DNA of 64,000 nt from Algoriphagus aestuarii (lineage in GTDB: Bacteria > Bacteroidota > Bacteroidia > Cytophagales > Cyclobacteriaceae): the NCBI GenBank assembly GCA_017051695.1, contig JAFIDK010000002.1, forward strand, positions 496,001 to 560,000. Direction: 5' to 3'. Made by a program: the position numbers and the translations under genes. How positions within the stretch are numbered: position 1 is the stretch's first letter; each line of letters starts with the position of its first letter. The notes beneath the pieces were generated by a model. That model had not been told where the DNA came from and did no database searches. It worked only from the letters and a program-made list of their open reading frames with translations. Below, piece after piece: positions 1 through 8,827 of the stretch.

Positions 1-847
1 CAAACCAATCCGGATAAGGTACAATTTCAGGAAGCACACTGCCTATAGGATTGATTTTCTGAGTTCTGATTAATGGTATTTTATTTAGATAATCTTCTTC
101 AAAAGACAATCCCTCTATTCTTCCATCCTCATGTAAAAAGATAAGACCGGCACCTGCAGGAAGCCATTCCCCATTGTGCTGCTTTTTATATTGATAGCGC
201 ATCCATCTCGGGACTTCCTGATTGGCAATGGTATCAAATTCATCAAAATACCGACCTATCCAACCGGTCCATTTGATTCCCATCAGATTTTCAAATTCGG
301 TTCGTATGTCTTTGGTAGTAGGGCTTGCCATGCTGTTGAATTCGGCAATCAGGGTTTTTTCCTGATTTTTGACTTCTGTCAATAATTCGATATCCTTGGT
401 GTCCAGTCCCCCATAAATCTTTTTTCTAGCGGGAATCTGAGTATTTGCATTTGGATTCTGAGGAATCGACATGACTCCATAAGTATCCGTAATGAAAACC
501 ACATCCAGATTTGAAACTTTATCTTTGATCATCTGGGTAGAAAACGCAGAAAGGTCTTTAATCTCTGGTTTAGTTTTATCCCCAGCCGGGTAATAACCCA
601 GATAATCAGTTTTTTTATTATAAAACTGCTTGTCTTTTTTAGTGTATTTCTGGTAATCCAAAACCCAAAAGAAACTACTGTGTTCAACCAGATCAGGTCC
701 AAGAACTGTTTTGTCCATGACCAATAGGTTTAGATTTTTCTTAGGATAAAACATCCATATCCCATAGCTGATCAGCGGAACCAAAACAAAAAAGGCCAGG
801 AACGGGAAAATTCGTTTGAGATAGATTTTTAACTCTTCAGAGATCAT
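1..847 (-). CDS. Membrane-anchored protein of the GT2/YaiO operon, 3' end cut by window edge
   Basis: The reading frame starts with ATG at 847 and runs off the left edge, so only the first 282 codons are visible. A positively charged N-terminus (EELKIYLKR) is followed by one hydrophobic segment at about residues 14-33, then a soluble, tyrosine-rich region that should lie outside the membrane. I do not recognise the family. It is the last visible member of a minus-strand run (response regulator, HEAT protein, glycosyltransferase, YaiO barrel) and starts 11 nt after the YaiO gene stops, so it is probably co-transcribed. A role in polysaccharide modification or export is inferred from position only; no catalytic motif is visible in this part. 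Confidence 0.75.
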   Translation of the reverse strand, partial: MISEELKIYLKRIFPFLAFFVLVPLISYGIWMFYPKKNLNLLVMDKTVLGPDLVEHSSFFWVLDYQKYTKKDKQFYNKKTDYLGYYPAGDKTKPEIKDLSAFSTQMIKDKVSNLDVVFITDTYGVMSIPQNPNANTQIPARKKIYGGLDTKDIELLTEVKNQEKTLIAEFNSMASPTTKDIRTEFENLMGIKWTGWIGRYFDEFDTIANQEVPRWMRYQYKKQHNGEWLPAGAGLIFLHEDGRIEGLSFEEDYLNKIPLIRTQKINPIGSVLPEIVPYPDWF

Positions 848-858
848 AAAACAGGGTG

Positions 859-2085
859 TTAAAATCTATATTCAATACCTAAAGTAAAATTCAGGTCATT
901 TCTGAAATTATCTTTAGTTAATTCGTCTTTGCTATAACCTGTGTAAGCAGAGATCAAGAATCGGGGACTAATCAATTGCTGATACCCTACTCTTGCCCTG
1001 TAGGAATTCAATAATTGGGTTTGATCCCTGTTTTCTTCATCAGGGGAAACTCCGGTACTCAGCTGTATGCTGAAAAAATCCTCTGCAGTTTTGAAATAAT
1101 ACCTTGCCTGAAAATTAGCTGAAGTACTTACTTTGCCATCGTAAGGAATCACATTGGCTCTCAAATTCAGCCACCAATTACCCACATACTTCCCGAGAGA
1201 ACCCGTTAAGATATGTGTGGCTTCCGTGAAACCTAAATATCTATAGCCTCCTTCTACCTCCCATGCATTTTCCAGATTGAAATAAATAGATGTTCCGAAT
1301 CTGAACTTTGGAAAGAAACTTGCCTTGGAGCCCCCTATATTAATATATGCGTAGGCTTTTTCACCGAGTGATGGATAAGCATCCAGTTCAAATAAGGTTC
1401 CCTGAGAGTCAAATCTGGAAGTTTGTGTAACACGGGCAATCAATGAACCAGTCAATTTGGTTCTGGTTCTTCCATAAAAGGAAAATGTATTCCAAGGACT
1501 GATATCCCCCTGGAAATTGTCATAATCGTAAGTTAAGCCCACAGCATTGGTTCTTCTTAAGCGCTGTAAATTCTGGATATAAGAAAGAATCCCATCGGTT
1601 CTATATCCTTTGTCAAATAGTTCCTCGGCTATTTCCTGTGCCTCATTATAGGATTCCTGGTAGTAGAACAGTCTTGATTCTTTGTATTTCAGATTATCTG
1701 GAAGTTCATTTTCAAAGTTCGTTTTTGCTGTTGCCAACACCTGTTCGGCTTTTTCATAATTCCCATCCCACATCAGGTTATCCAAGCTGGCCGAATACGC
1801 ATCTGCGTAGTTTGGTGAAGCGATAATAGCGCGATCTAGATATATGGATGCGGAATCATTTTTTCCTTCCCATGCATAGCTTCTCCCCACTAAAATCAGG
1901 ATATCAGCATAATCCGGATATTTATCCAATGCCCTAAAGGCTATTTTTCTTCCTTTAATGTATTTCTTATCCAGAATCAATTCTCTGGCTTCTTTGAGTA
2001 GTTCATCTGGATCAAAAGAATCCTGAGCTTGAGCAGAGCCAAGTAAAACAAAGCCAAGAAATAGTAGTGAGAAGGTCTTTTTCAT
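859..2085 (-). CDS. TPR plus YaiO-family outer-membrane beta-barrel protein
   Basis: 408 residues. A Sec signal peptide (about residues 1-20, ending AQA-QD) is followed by tetratricopeptide-like helices (about 25-140) with the usual spaced small and aromatic residues. The C-terminal half (about 180-408) is made of alternating strands rich in Tyr, Phe and Gly and ends in GIEYRF, the C-terminal aromatic typical of outer-membrane barrels. This is the organisation of YaiO-type proteins, thought to be outer-membrane partners in polysaccharide export. The start lies 3 nt from the glycosyltransferase stop, so the two are translationally close. A PgaA-like export role is inferred; the barrel call is fairly secure. 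Confidence 0.85.
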   Translation of the reverse strand: MKKTFSLLFLGFVLLGSAQAQDSFDPDELLKEARELILDKKYIKGRKIAFRALDKYPDYADILILVGRSYAWEGKNDSASIYLDRAIIASPNYADAYSASLDNLMWDGNYEKAEQVLATAKTNFENELPDNLKYKESRLFYYQESYNEAQEIAEELFDKGYRTDGILSYIQNLQRLRRTNAVGLTYDYDNFQGDISPWNTFSFYGRTRTKLTGSLIARVTQTSRFDSQGTLFELDAYPSLGEKAYAYINIGGSKASFFPKFRFGTSIYFNLENAWEVEGGYRYLGFTEATHILTGSLGKYVGNWWLNLRANVIPYDGKVSTSANFQARYYFKTAEDFFSIQLSTGVSPDEENRDQTQLLNSYRARVGYQQLISPRFLISAYTGYSKDELTKDNFRNDLNFTLGIEYRF

Positions 2086-2088
2086 TGC

Positions 2089-3549
2089 TCAGGAATTGGT
2101 TTGAGGTTCAAATTTCTTTCTGTCTTCGGATTTCTGGAAGCCAGTCCGGATCATCTGTCCCCATCCACCTTTGCCTTTGATAAAGTCAATATGTCCTTTT
2201 AGGCCCCAAAAGACCACTTTTGGGTGAATGATAAATGGTTCTAGCAATACCGTCGCAATCAGTTTATTCAGATCCTTCTTATCCTTGTAATTATTGAATG
2301 CAATCTGCTCATACAAAATACTAAAGGAAGTAACCAGGACAGCCAATAAGTACATCATGGAGTAAAGTGCAATAAAATAAAAGGCACTGAATTCTCCGAT
2401 GATGATCAATGTAAGGATATACAATACCCCGGTAAGCTCTATGATAGGGGCAAATTTTTCAAAGACACTCCAATAGGGATAAGACAACATCCCCATCAGA
2501 CCATATTTTGAATTAAAACGAATGGGCTGGTGAAGCTGAAGAGTTTCTATAGTTCCCCTAATCCATCTATTTCGCTGACGGGACAAAACAGATTCATCTT
2601 CAGGTACTTCTGTCCAACATAATGGGTCAGGAACAAAGCCAACTTTATAAGGAATTTTCTGTTCTTCCATGTATCTACGCATTCTCACTACTAACTCCAT
2701 GTCTTCCCCTACCGTTTTAGGAAAGTATCCACCTACTTTTAAAACCAGATCCCTATTGAAGAACCCAAAGGCTCCGGAGATCAGCATCAATCCATTGACC
2801 CTAGTCCAGGCCATTCTTCCCATCAAAAATGCCCTGAAATATTCTATCACCTGAAATCTCCCTAAAAAGCTTTTGGGGATTCTATAGGTAGTTACTGTTC
2901 CATCTTTTACATCACAGTTATTTGCAATCCCGATCGCCCCACCTACAGCAATTACTTTTCTATTGGTCTCTTCCATAAATGGCCGAACCATCCGAGTCAG
3001 GGACTCATGCGAAAGAATACAGTCCACGTCGATACAGGAAATGATTTCCATGGAAGCTACATTGATCCCGGAATTAAGGGCATCCGCTTTGCCCCCATTT
3101 TCTTTATCGATGACCAGAAGTTTGCTAAATGATTTATTGTTGGATTTATAAACTCCCCGGACAGGTTTACATTCTATTTGGTAGTTGTAAGCATAATTGG
3201 TCTTGCTGAGGTCAAAAGCCTTGATCAACTTCTCCAAAGTATCATCCTTGGAGCCATCATTGATAATGATTACCTCATATTTCCCATAATGGAGCGAAAG
3301 TAAACTTTTGACATTTTGTACAATGTTTTGAGCCTCATTGTAAGCTGGAGCCACTATCGAAACTCCGGGAGCAATAGGCGATGTGATGATGTCCTGATAA
3401 TCAGCAAACCTGTTTCTTCGCAAATGGTCTCTTAGCTCCAATGCGCTTAGAAACATTGTAATCAGGTAAATCGCAATGACAGAGAAACTGATAATCAAAA
3501 ACCCAATCCCCAGTACCTCCAAAAGAAAATAGAACAGAAAATTATACAT
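2089..3549 (-). CDS. Processive family-2 glycosyltransferase (PgaC/BcsA-like)
   Basis: 486 residues. An N-terminal membrane segment (about 5-30) precedes a GT-A domain with the family motifs in order: APAYNE, a nucleotide-binding NDGS, the DxD-type CIDVDC, the acceptor-site GED, and a QxxRW-type RQRNRW, which marks processive synthases. C-terminal membrane helices (about 360-425) would form the translocation channel, as in poly-N-acetylglucosamine and cellulose synthases. The sugar cannot be decided from sequence; UDP-GlcNAc is most likely given the YaiO neighbour. The gene overlaps the HEAT gene upstream by 8 nt and is followed after 3 nt by the YaiO gene, so this is one operon. Confidence 0.9.
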   Translation of the reverse strand: MYNFLFYFLLEVLGIGFLIISFSVIAIYLITMFLSALELRDHLRRNRFADYQDIITSPIAPGVSIVAPAYNEAQNIVQNVKSLLSLHYGKYEVIIINDGSKDDTLEKLIKAFDLSKTNYAYNYQIECKPVRGVYKSNNKSFSKLLVIDKENGGKADALNSGINVASMEIISCIDVDCILSHESLTRMVRPFMEETNRKVIAVGGAIGIANNCDVKDGTVTTYRIPKSFLGRFQVIEYFRAFLMGRMAWTRVNGLMLISGAFGFFNRDLVLKVGGYFPKTVGEDMELVVRMRRYMEEQKIPYKVGFVPDPLCWTEVPEDESVLSRQRNRWIRGTIETLQLHQPIRFNSKYGLMGMLSYPYWSVFEKFAPIIELTGVLYILTLIIIGEFSAFYFIALYSMMYLLAVLVTSFSILYEQIAFNNYKDKKDLNKLIATVLLEPFIIHPKVVFWGLKGHIDFIKGKGGWGQMIRTGFQKSEDRKKFEPQTNS

Positions 3550-5131
3550 GTTGAAGTAATGGGTCTAGTAGATGGGTATTGATTCGGATGGTATCTTCAT
3601 CTTGATTTTTGACCACGTACTCATTATACATGGTTTCATCTAGTTTTTTCAAATTATCCAGCAGGAGCTTTCTGGTATTGAAATCAGGGTTTTCATCTAA
3701 CAATTCTATTAAGATGTGTGCTGATGCCTGGTCCCCGATGGTTCCGGAAACTCTAATTGCCACATTCAAAAGGTCCTCGTTATCAGATCGAAGACATTGG
3801 TTAATGAAAAAAGCCTCCGAATTGATTCCGATGACTTCATAAGTTTTTAAAATCTCAATCTTTTCTATATCTGGCACCTTAGGCGCCATTTCGGCTAGTT
3901 TTTCAACCAGTTCTATTCTGCCTAATAGTCTTACCAATTTATATCCAAATAACCTTACAGTCTGGTTTTTTCCTTCAAACAATGGTGTTAAGTCCAGGGA
4001 TTTTTGAATGTGTAAATACTTGATGATTCTCAGATAGTTCATCTGTTGCCATCTGGATAGCGGGAAGGATTGTTGTTTGATTTTGGATAAATCTGTTTTT
4101 TCTGAAAGATTCAGTACCGTAGAAATTGCCTGGGAGCGGATATAGAAATTAGGAGAATCTGTTAAGTCCCTGACCTTTGGAAGAGCCTCTACCAAGTCCA
4201 TTTCATTGATATGTACCAGCCCATTGGTGACGATGTCCCAACGTTTATTTTTCAACTTGGAAATAGAGATTTTATCCAATCCGAATTTCTTGAAAAGGGC
4301 CTTTAACTTTTCCTTAAAGTCCCCTTTCATCTTTTTGTTCAGGGAAATGATGTTTTCAATCAAAACCTGCTTAAACAATTTCCTTTTGAAATATTTTTCG
4401 GGGAATAAATGGTGAATATCCGCTTCTGTCAGTTCATTGATTTCCTCCAGGGATTTTTCAAATAGAATTTCAGAAATAGGGCCGATTACGATACTTTCAT
4501 ACTCTTTTTTCAAAGCCTCAACTCTGGAGTGGTTTGCTTTGATGATCAGCATGAAAATAATCATCCCTATTGCCATCACCAAAAAGAAGGTAATGATGCT
4601 TACTACAATGACCAGTTTGTAGTCAGAAAAAAAATGAAGCCTGTATTTCACCAAAGGCTCATAGGGTACCAGGTTTGCAAGAAGTACCAATTCCTCTCCT
4701 ACTTCCGGAGATGTTTCAGGTATAAACAAGTCTTTGTTTCTCCATAAGTTGCTGATATATTCTTGGGCAGCTTGTAGGTCTGAATTTTCTTCATAGATCA
4801 AAAAATTTGGAATGACAGGAGAGGAATTTTCTTTCATCAAATCAACACCTGCTTTTTCCCAATCAGAATAAGTGCTAAAAGATTTAGAAACCCATATTCC
4901 CTCTTCAGTTTTTGAAAAAGATAATAAACTATCAAACAAGACCTGTTCAGAAACTGCTTCCGGCTTGATCTGATACCTGAACTGGAATGAGGGAATCTCT
5001 TCCTGGATTTTTAGAAATTTAAAAAATGAACTAGAATCGCTAAAAGGAATGCTGTCTTGTGAATAGACTTTGCCTATGCAGCAGACCAAAAGTACCAAGA
5101 AGAGAGAGATACGGGTAAAGGTTTTTCTCAT
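3542..5131 (-). CDS. Membrane-anchored HEAT-repeat protein of the polysaccharide operon
   Basis: 529 residues. A signal peptide (about 1-24, ending KVYS-QD) leads into a periplasmic region of about 150 residues. One clear transmembrane helix follows (about 176-198, VVSIITFFLVMAIGM), then a cytoplasmic part with a charged linker and helical HEAT-type repeats (about 300-520). The repeats suggest a scaffold. Set between a response regulator and the synthase, it could relay a signal to the glycosyltransferase on the inner face of the membrane; this is inference. It overlaps the glycosyltransferase gene by 8 nt and starts 3 nt after the response regulator stops, strong evidence for coupled expression. 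Confidence 0.8.
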   Translation of the reverse strand: MRKTFTRISLFLVLLVCCIGKVYSQDSIPFSDSSSFFKFLKIQEEIPSFQFRYQIKPEAVSEQVLFDSLLSFSKTEEGIWVSKSFSTYSDWEKAGVDLMKENSSPVIPNFLIYEENSDLQAAQEYISNLWRNKDLFIPETSPEVGEELVLLANLVPYEPLVKYRLHFFSDYKLVIVVSIITFFLVMAIGMIIFMLIIKANHSRVEALKKEYESIVIGPISEILFEKSLEEINELTEADIHHLFPEKYFKRKLFKQVLIENIISLNKKMKGDFKEKLKALFKKFGLDKISISKLKNKRWDIVTNGLVHINEMDLVEALPKVRDLTDSPNFYIRSQAISTVLNLSEKTDLSKIKQQSFPLSRWQQMNYLRIIKYLHIQKSLDLTPLFEGKNQTVRLFGYKLVRLLGRIELVEKLAEMAPKVPDIEKIEILKTYEVIGINSEAFFINQCLRSDNEDLLNVAIRVSGTIGDQASAHILIELLDENPDFNTRKLLLDNLKKLDETMYNEYVVKNQDEDTIRINTHLLDPLLQHV

Positions 5132-5134
5132 ATA

Positions 5135-5494
5135 CTACCTGAATATTCTTTTTACCCGGATAGCTAATTCATTGGGATTAAACGGTTTTGGAATAAAATC
5201 CGCTACACCAAGATTAAATGCTTCCAATACTACTTTTTCTTCTTCTCCCAAGGAACTCAATACAATGATCGGTGTATTCGGTTTGTTTTCTCGAGCAAAA
5301 TGGATGATTTCAATCCCACTTTTAAACGGCATCATGACGTCTGTAATAATTAAATCAGGATCTACAGATTCAATTGCAGCGACTCCTTCGTTACCATCCT
5401 TGACAAGAAAGGTCTCGTAGCCATCTTTTTTTAACCGGAACTGAACTAAACTTGAAATCAATAAATCATCCTCTATGATCAGGATTTTCTTCAT
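5135..5494 (-). CDS. Stand-alone response regulator (CheY-like receiver)
   Basis: 119 residues, a receiver domain with no output domain. All key residues are present: acidic pocket E8-D9-D10, phospho-acceptor D52 in ITDVMMP, switch serine S80, and the conserved K103-P104 pair. With no DNA-binding domain it should act through protein contacts. It is the first gene of the operon containing the HEAT protein and the synthase, so it probably controls polysaccharide synthesis after translation in response to an unlinked histidine kinase. On the minus strand a TATCTTTA sequence lies about 20 nt ahead of the start, with TTG about 18 nt further upstream, a weak match to Bacteroidota promoters. Confidence 0.92.
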   Translation of the reverse strand: MKKILIIEDDLLISSLVQFRLKKDGYETFLVKDGNEGVAAIESVDPDLIITDVMMPFKSGIEIIHFARENKPNTPIIVLSSLGEEEKVVLEAFNLGVADFIPKPFNPNELAIRVKRIFR

Positions 5495-5719
5495 ACTAAG
5501 GGATTAAACGCTGCTTAAAGATAGCATTCAGTGGACAAATTCAATAACTAAATACCAATCAAGTAAAAAAAATCAAGGGCCTTTGTATCTGGAACCTTAT
5601 AAATAGTATTTCAAAACTGTTTCTATGCCATTGGTCAAAAAAATAGAATCAAAAAATAATTCCAAAAGGATTCTGAAATAGCTTTTATTAGCTTGCTTCT
5701 TAGTCTAACCATCAACAAC

Positions 5720-7414
5720 ATGAAAAAAACATTACTGAAAGCAAGTGTTCTCGGTATCATGGTTATGGGATGGATTTCTACCCAATCACTTTGGGCACAA
5801 AGTGATCCAACTGGAAAGAAGCCCATTACCTCTACGTATGCCATCACCAATGCAACAGTTGTTACTGCTCCCGGGAAAGCCGGTACGAAATCCACTGTCC
5901 TGATCAAGGATGGAGTGATTCAAGGAGTCGGAACCAATTTAAGCCTACCAAAAGAGGCTAGAATCATTGCGGGGGATTCTTTATTTATCTATCCAGGTTT
6001 TATTGATGGAGGAAGTGATGCTGGGATTACAGCTCCAAAAGATCCTGAAAGACCGAAAGACTTTGTCTCTTCTAACCCTCCCGATGAAATCGCAGGGATC
6101 ACTCCTTGGAGATCAGCTGTAGACCAATATTCAGCTGCAGACGGTAAAGTGGAAGATTTCAGAAAAGCAGGATTTACCATCGCTCAGATTCTTCCTGAGG
6201 GAGGAATGATCGCAGGCAAAGCTGCCATTGTGGTTTATGGTTCTGAATATTCTACCAATGTATTAAAAACCAACACGGCTCTTTTGGCGAGCTTCAGTGG
6301 TGCCAGAGGAATGTACCCTGGTACGGCTGTGGGCGTCATGGCTAAATTCAGAGATGTGTACCAAAACACCAAACTTACCAAAGGCAGAGGCGATCAATAC
6401 CAGACAGTGGCTGGAGTCAACAGACCTGAGGTCACTCCTACTTATAGTGCCATGATGGATGTGATCAATTCAGAGGTGCCGGTCATGTATGAGGCTTCTT
6501 CTGAGCTTGAAGTAAGACGTGCAATCAGCCTTCAAAAAGAACTGGGTTTCAAATTGATCCTAACTGGCCTTGAAGACTATGCAAATGTGATCGATGTGAT
6601 AAAAGCTGCCAATGTTCCTGTGTTGATTTCTTTGGAAATTCCGGATGACAAGGCGATCAAAGCACAAAAAGATGAGGCTGATGAATCTGTCAAAGCGCAA
6701 TATGCACGTGTGAAAGAAGCTTATGACCAAGCGATTAAACAAGCAAGTTTATTGGAAAAAGCTGGAGTTCCTTTTGCCTTCACTACTGCGGGTACTAAAG
6801 CAGGAGACGTGATGAAATCATTGAAAACCATGATTGAAAACGGATTGAGCGAAGAAGCAGCTTTGGCAGCTTTGACCACCAATGCAGCTTCAATTTTGGG
6901 TATGAGCCGAGTAGCAGGAACCATAGAAAAAGGCAAAATGGCCAATTTGGTGATCAGTACAGATTCTTTATTTTCAGAAGACAGTCAGATCAAGCATGTT
7001 ATCGTAGATGGATATGTTTACGATTATGAAACCAAATCCAAAAAGAAAGCTTCAAAATCCGAAGATGGATCTGCAGCTAAAGTGGCAGGATCTTGGGATT
7101 ATGAAACGGAATCTCCAGCCGGAAACTCCGGTGGTGTTTTCCAGATTACTCAAGATGGTTCTGATTATTCAGGTACCATCACTTTAGATGACCCTTCCGG
7201 CTCAGGTAAGATCAATGCGGATCTAAATGAAATTACGGTCAATGGCAAGTCTATGTCTTTTTCCTTTGATATTGCTGCTGGTGGAATGAATCTGACAGTA
7301 AATGTATCTGGAGAAGTAGAAGGAGAAAGCTTCGAAGGCACCATGTCGGTAGCTCAATTTGGCTCATTTCCTTTTAAAGCTACACTGAACCCAACCCTAA
7401 TCGCAATCAAGTAA
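5720..7414 (+). CDS. Exported amidohydrolase-like protein lacking the HxH motif, with C-terminal beta domain
   Basis: 564 residues from the ATG at 5720; an in-frame TTG at 5693 is less likely because the signal peptide begins MKKTLLKASV and is cleaved near LWAQ. The imidazolonepropionase-like fold is recognisable (metal-site strand FIYPGFID, C-terminal KGKMANLVI), but the residues that should read HxH after FID are GGSD, so both first-shell histidines are missing. After about residue 460 there is an extra Gly/Ser-rich beta domain of about 100 residues not present in the two paralogues. First of three tandem paralogues; the gap to the next gene is 4 nt. It may be a non-catalytic partner of the next protein; a secreted peptide- or amide-processing complex is inference. 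Confidence 0.85.
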   Translation: MKKTLLKASVLGIMVMGWISTQSLWAQSDPTGKKPITSTYAITNATVVTAPGKAGTKSTVLIKDGVIQGVGTNLSLPKEARIIAGDSLFIYPGFIDGGSDAGITAPKDPERPKDFVSSNPPDEIAGITPWRSAVDQYSAADGKVEDFRKAGFTIAQILPEGGMIAGKAAIVVYGSEYSTNVLKTNTALLASFSGARGMYPGTAVGVMAKFRDVYQNTKLTKGRGDQYQTVAGVNRPEVTPTYSAMMDVINSEVPVMYEASSELEVRRAISLQKELGFKLILTGLEDYANVIDVIKAANVPVLISLEIPDDKAIKAQKDEADESVKAQYARVKEAYDQAIKQASLLEKAGVPFAFTTAGTKAGDVMKSLKTMIENGLSEEAALAALTTNAASILGMSRVAGTIEKGKMANLVISTDSLFSEDSQIKHVIVDGYVYDYETKSKKKASKSEDGSAAKVAGSWDYETESPAGNSGGVFQITQDGSDYSGTITLDDPSGSGKINADLNEITVNGKSMSFSFDIAAGGMNLTVNVSGEVEGESFEGTMSVAQFGSFPFKATLNPTLIAIK

Positions 7415-7418
7415 AGCC

Positions 7419-8804
7419 ATGAAGAAACTAACATATTTTCTTGCTGCTTTGTTGGGCTTAAGTATAACTTATGCTTCAGCCCAGACCAAAAAAGGTAGCG
7501 TTCTGATAAAAAATGCCACTGTTTTGACTGTCACCAAAGGCACCTTGGAAAATTCCGATGTCTTGGTTCAGGACGGAATCATCAAACAAGTGGGACAAAA
7601 TATTTCTGCTCCTAATGGGGTTGAAACAATCGATGCAACAGGCAAATATCTAATGCCAGGGATTATCGATGCCCACTCACACGTAGCATTGGATGTAGTG
7701 AATGAAGCTACTTCCCCAATTGTAGCGGAAGTAAGAATGAGAGATATGGTCAATCCATTCGAAGTTGGATTGTATCGTGCCTTGGCAGGAGGGGTAACGA
7801 TCTCTCATGCCATGCATGGTTCTGCCAACGTGGTCGGTGGCCAAAACGTGACGTTGAAACATCGTTGGGGTTCCGAGGATCCAGCTGATATTATCATGCA
7901 GGACGCACCTAGAACGATCAAATTTGCATTGGGTGAAAATCCTACGAGAGTGCATGGTAGAGGTCGTGGCATCCAGCCTAGAACCAGAATGGGTGTAGAA
8001 GCTGTTTTGAGAAACGGTTTCAATGAAGCACTTCAATACAAAAAAGCCTGGGAAGATTACAATGCTGCATCCTCTCAAAAAGGAAACACCAAGACTGCAC
8101 CTGAATACGATGAAAGACTTCAGACTTTGGTAGACATCCTAGATGGAAAGATCATCATCCACTGTCACTCATACAGAGCCGATGAAATCTACATGCTGAT
8201 CAATGTGGCCAGAGATTTCGGAATCACCAAACTGGTATTCCAACATACCAATGAAGGATTCAAAGTAGCTCCAGAAATTGCTGAATATACTATGGGAGCC
8301 TCTGTTTTCGCAGATTGGTGGGCTTATAAAATGGAAGTTTACTATTCCACAGCTTTCAATGCTGCCATCCTAACTAAAAACGGAGCCATTACTTCTATCA
8401 ATTCCGATTCAGCAGAATTGATCAGACATTTATACCATGAGGCTGCAAAAACCCAGCGATATGGTGGAATGACGGATGAAGAAGCATTGAGCATGATCAC
8501 AATGAACCCAGCGAAACAATTGGGAATTGCTGATAAAGTTGGTTCGATCGAAGTAGGCAAACAAGCAGACTTGGTGATTTTCGAGGGTCATCCCCTATCT
8601 GTGTATGCAGTGCCTCAAAAGACTTTTGTCGATGGAGTGAAGTATTTTGACATCGAGAAAGATGCCGACGATCAGAGATTGAGAGTTAGTGCTACTGAAA
8701 TGGTAGAACCTATTTTCTTGACAGAAGAGGATCACAGATGTATGCAGGATGTGGAGTTGAACTTCTCGGACATCTCCAAGACACTATTTAATACCAATTA
8801 TTAA
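7419..8804 (+). CDS. Exported amidohydrolase, intact metal site
   Basis: 461 residues with a signal peptide (1-21, ending ASA-QT). The metal-dependent amidohydrolase fold is complete: GIIDAHSH gives H86 and H88, further histidines occur in IIHCHS and VFQHTNEG, and an aspartate in SINSDSAE. The C-terminal VGKQADLVIFEGHPL is the usual composite beta-sandwich motif. Expected to hydrolyse amide or ring C-N bonds in the periplasm; the substrate is not predictable, with cyclic amides or dipeptides as possibilities. It sits between two paralogues that lack these histidines, which suggests it is the catalytic member of the set. The next gene follows 23 nt downstream. Confidence 0.9.
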   Translation: MKKLTYFLAALLGLSITYASAQTKKGSVLIKNATVLTVTKGTLENSDVLVQDGIIKQVGQNISAPNGVETIDATGKYLMPGIIDAHSHVALDVVNEATSPIVAEVRMRDMVNPFEVGLYRALAGGVTISHAMHGSANVVGGQNVTLKHRWGSEDPADIIMQDAPRTIKFALGENPTRVHGRGRGIQPRTRMGVEAVLRNGFNEALQYKKAWEDYNAASSQKGNTKTAPEYDERLQTLVDILDGKIIIHCHSYRADEIYMLINVARDFGITKLVFQHTNEGFKVAPEIAEYTMGASVFADWWAYKMEVYYSTAFNAAILTKNGAITSINSDSAELIRHLYHEAAKTQRYGGMTDEEALSMITMNPAKQLGIADKVGSIEVGKQADLVIFEGHPLSVYAVPQKTFVDGVKYFDIEKDADDQRLRVSATEMVEPIFLTEEDHRCMQDVELNFSDISKTLFNTNY

Positions 8805-8827
8805 TTCTCCGATAATCAATAGAAGAC

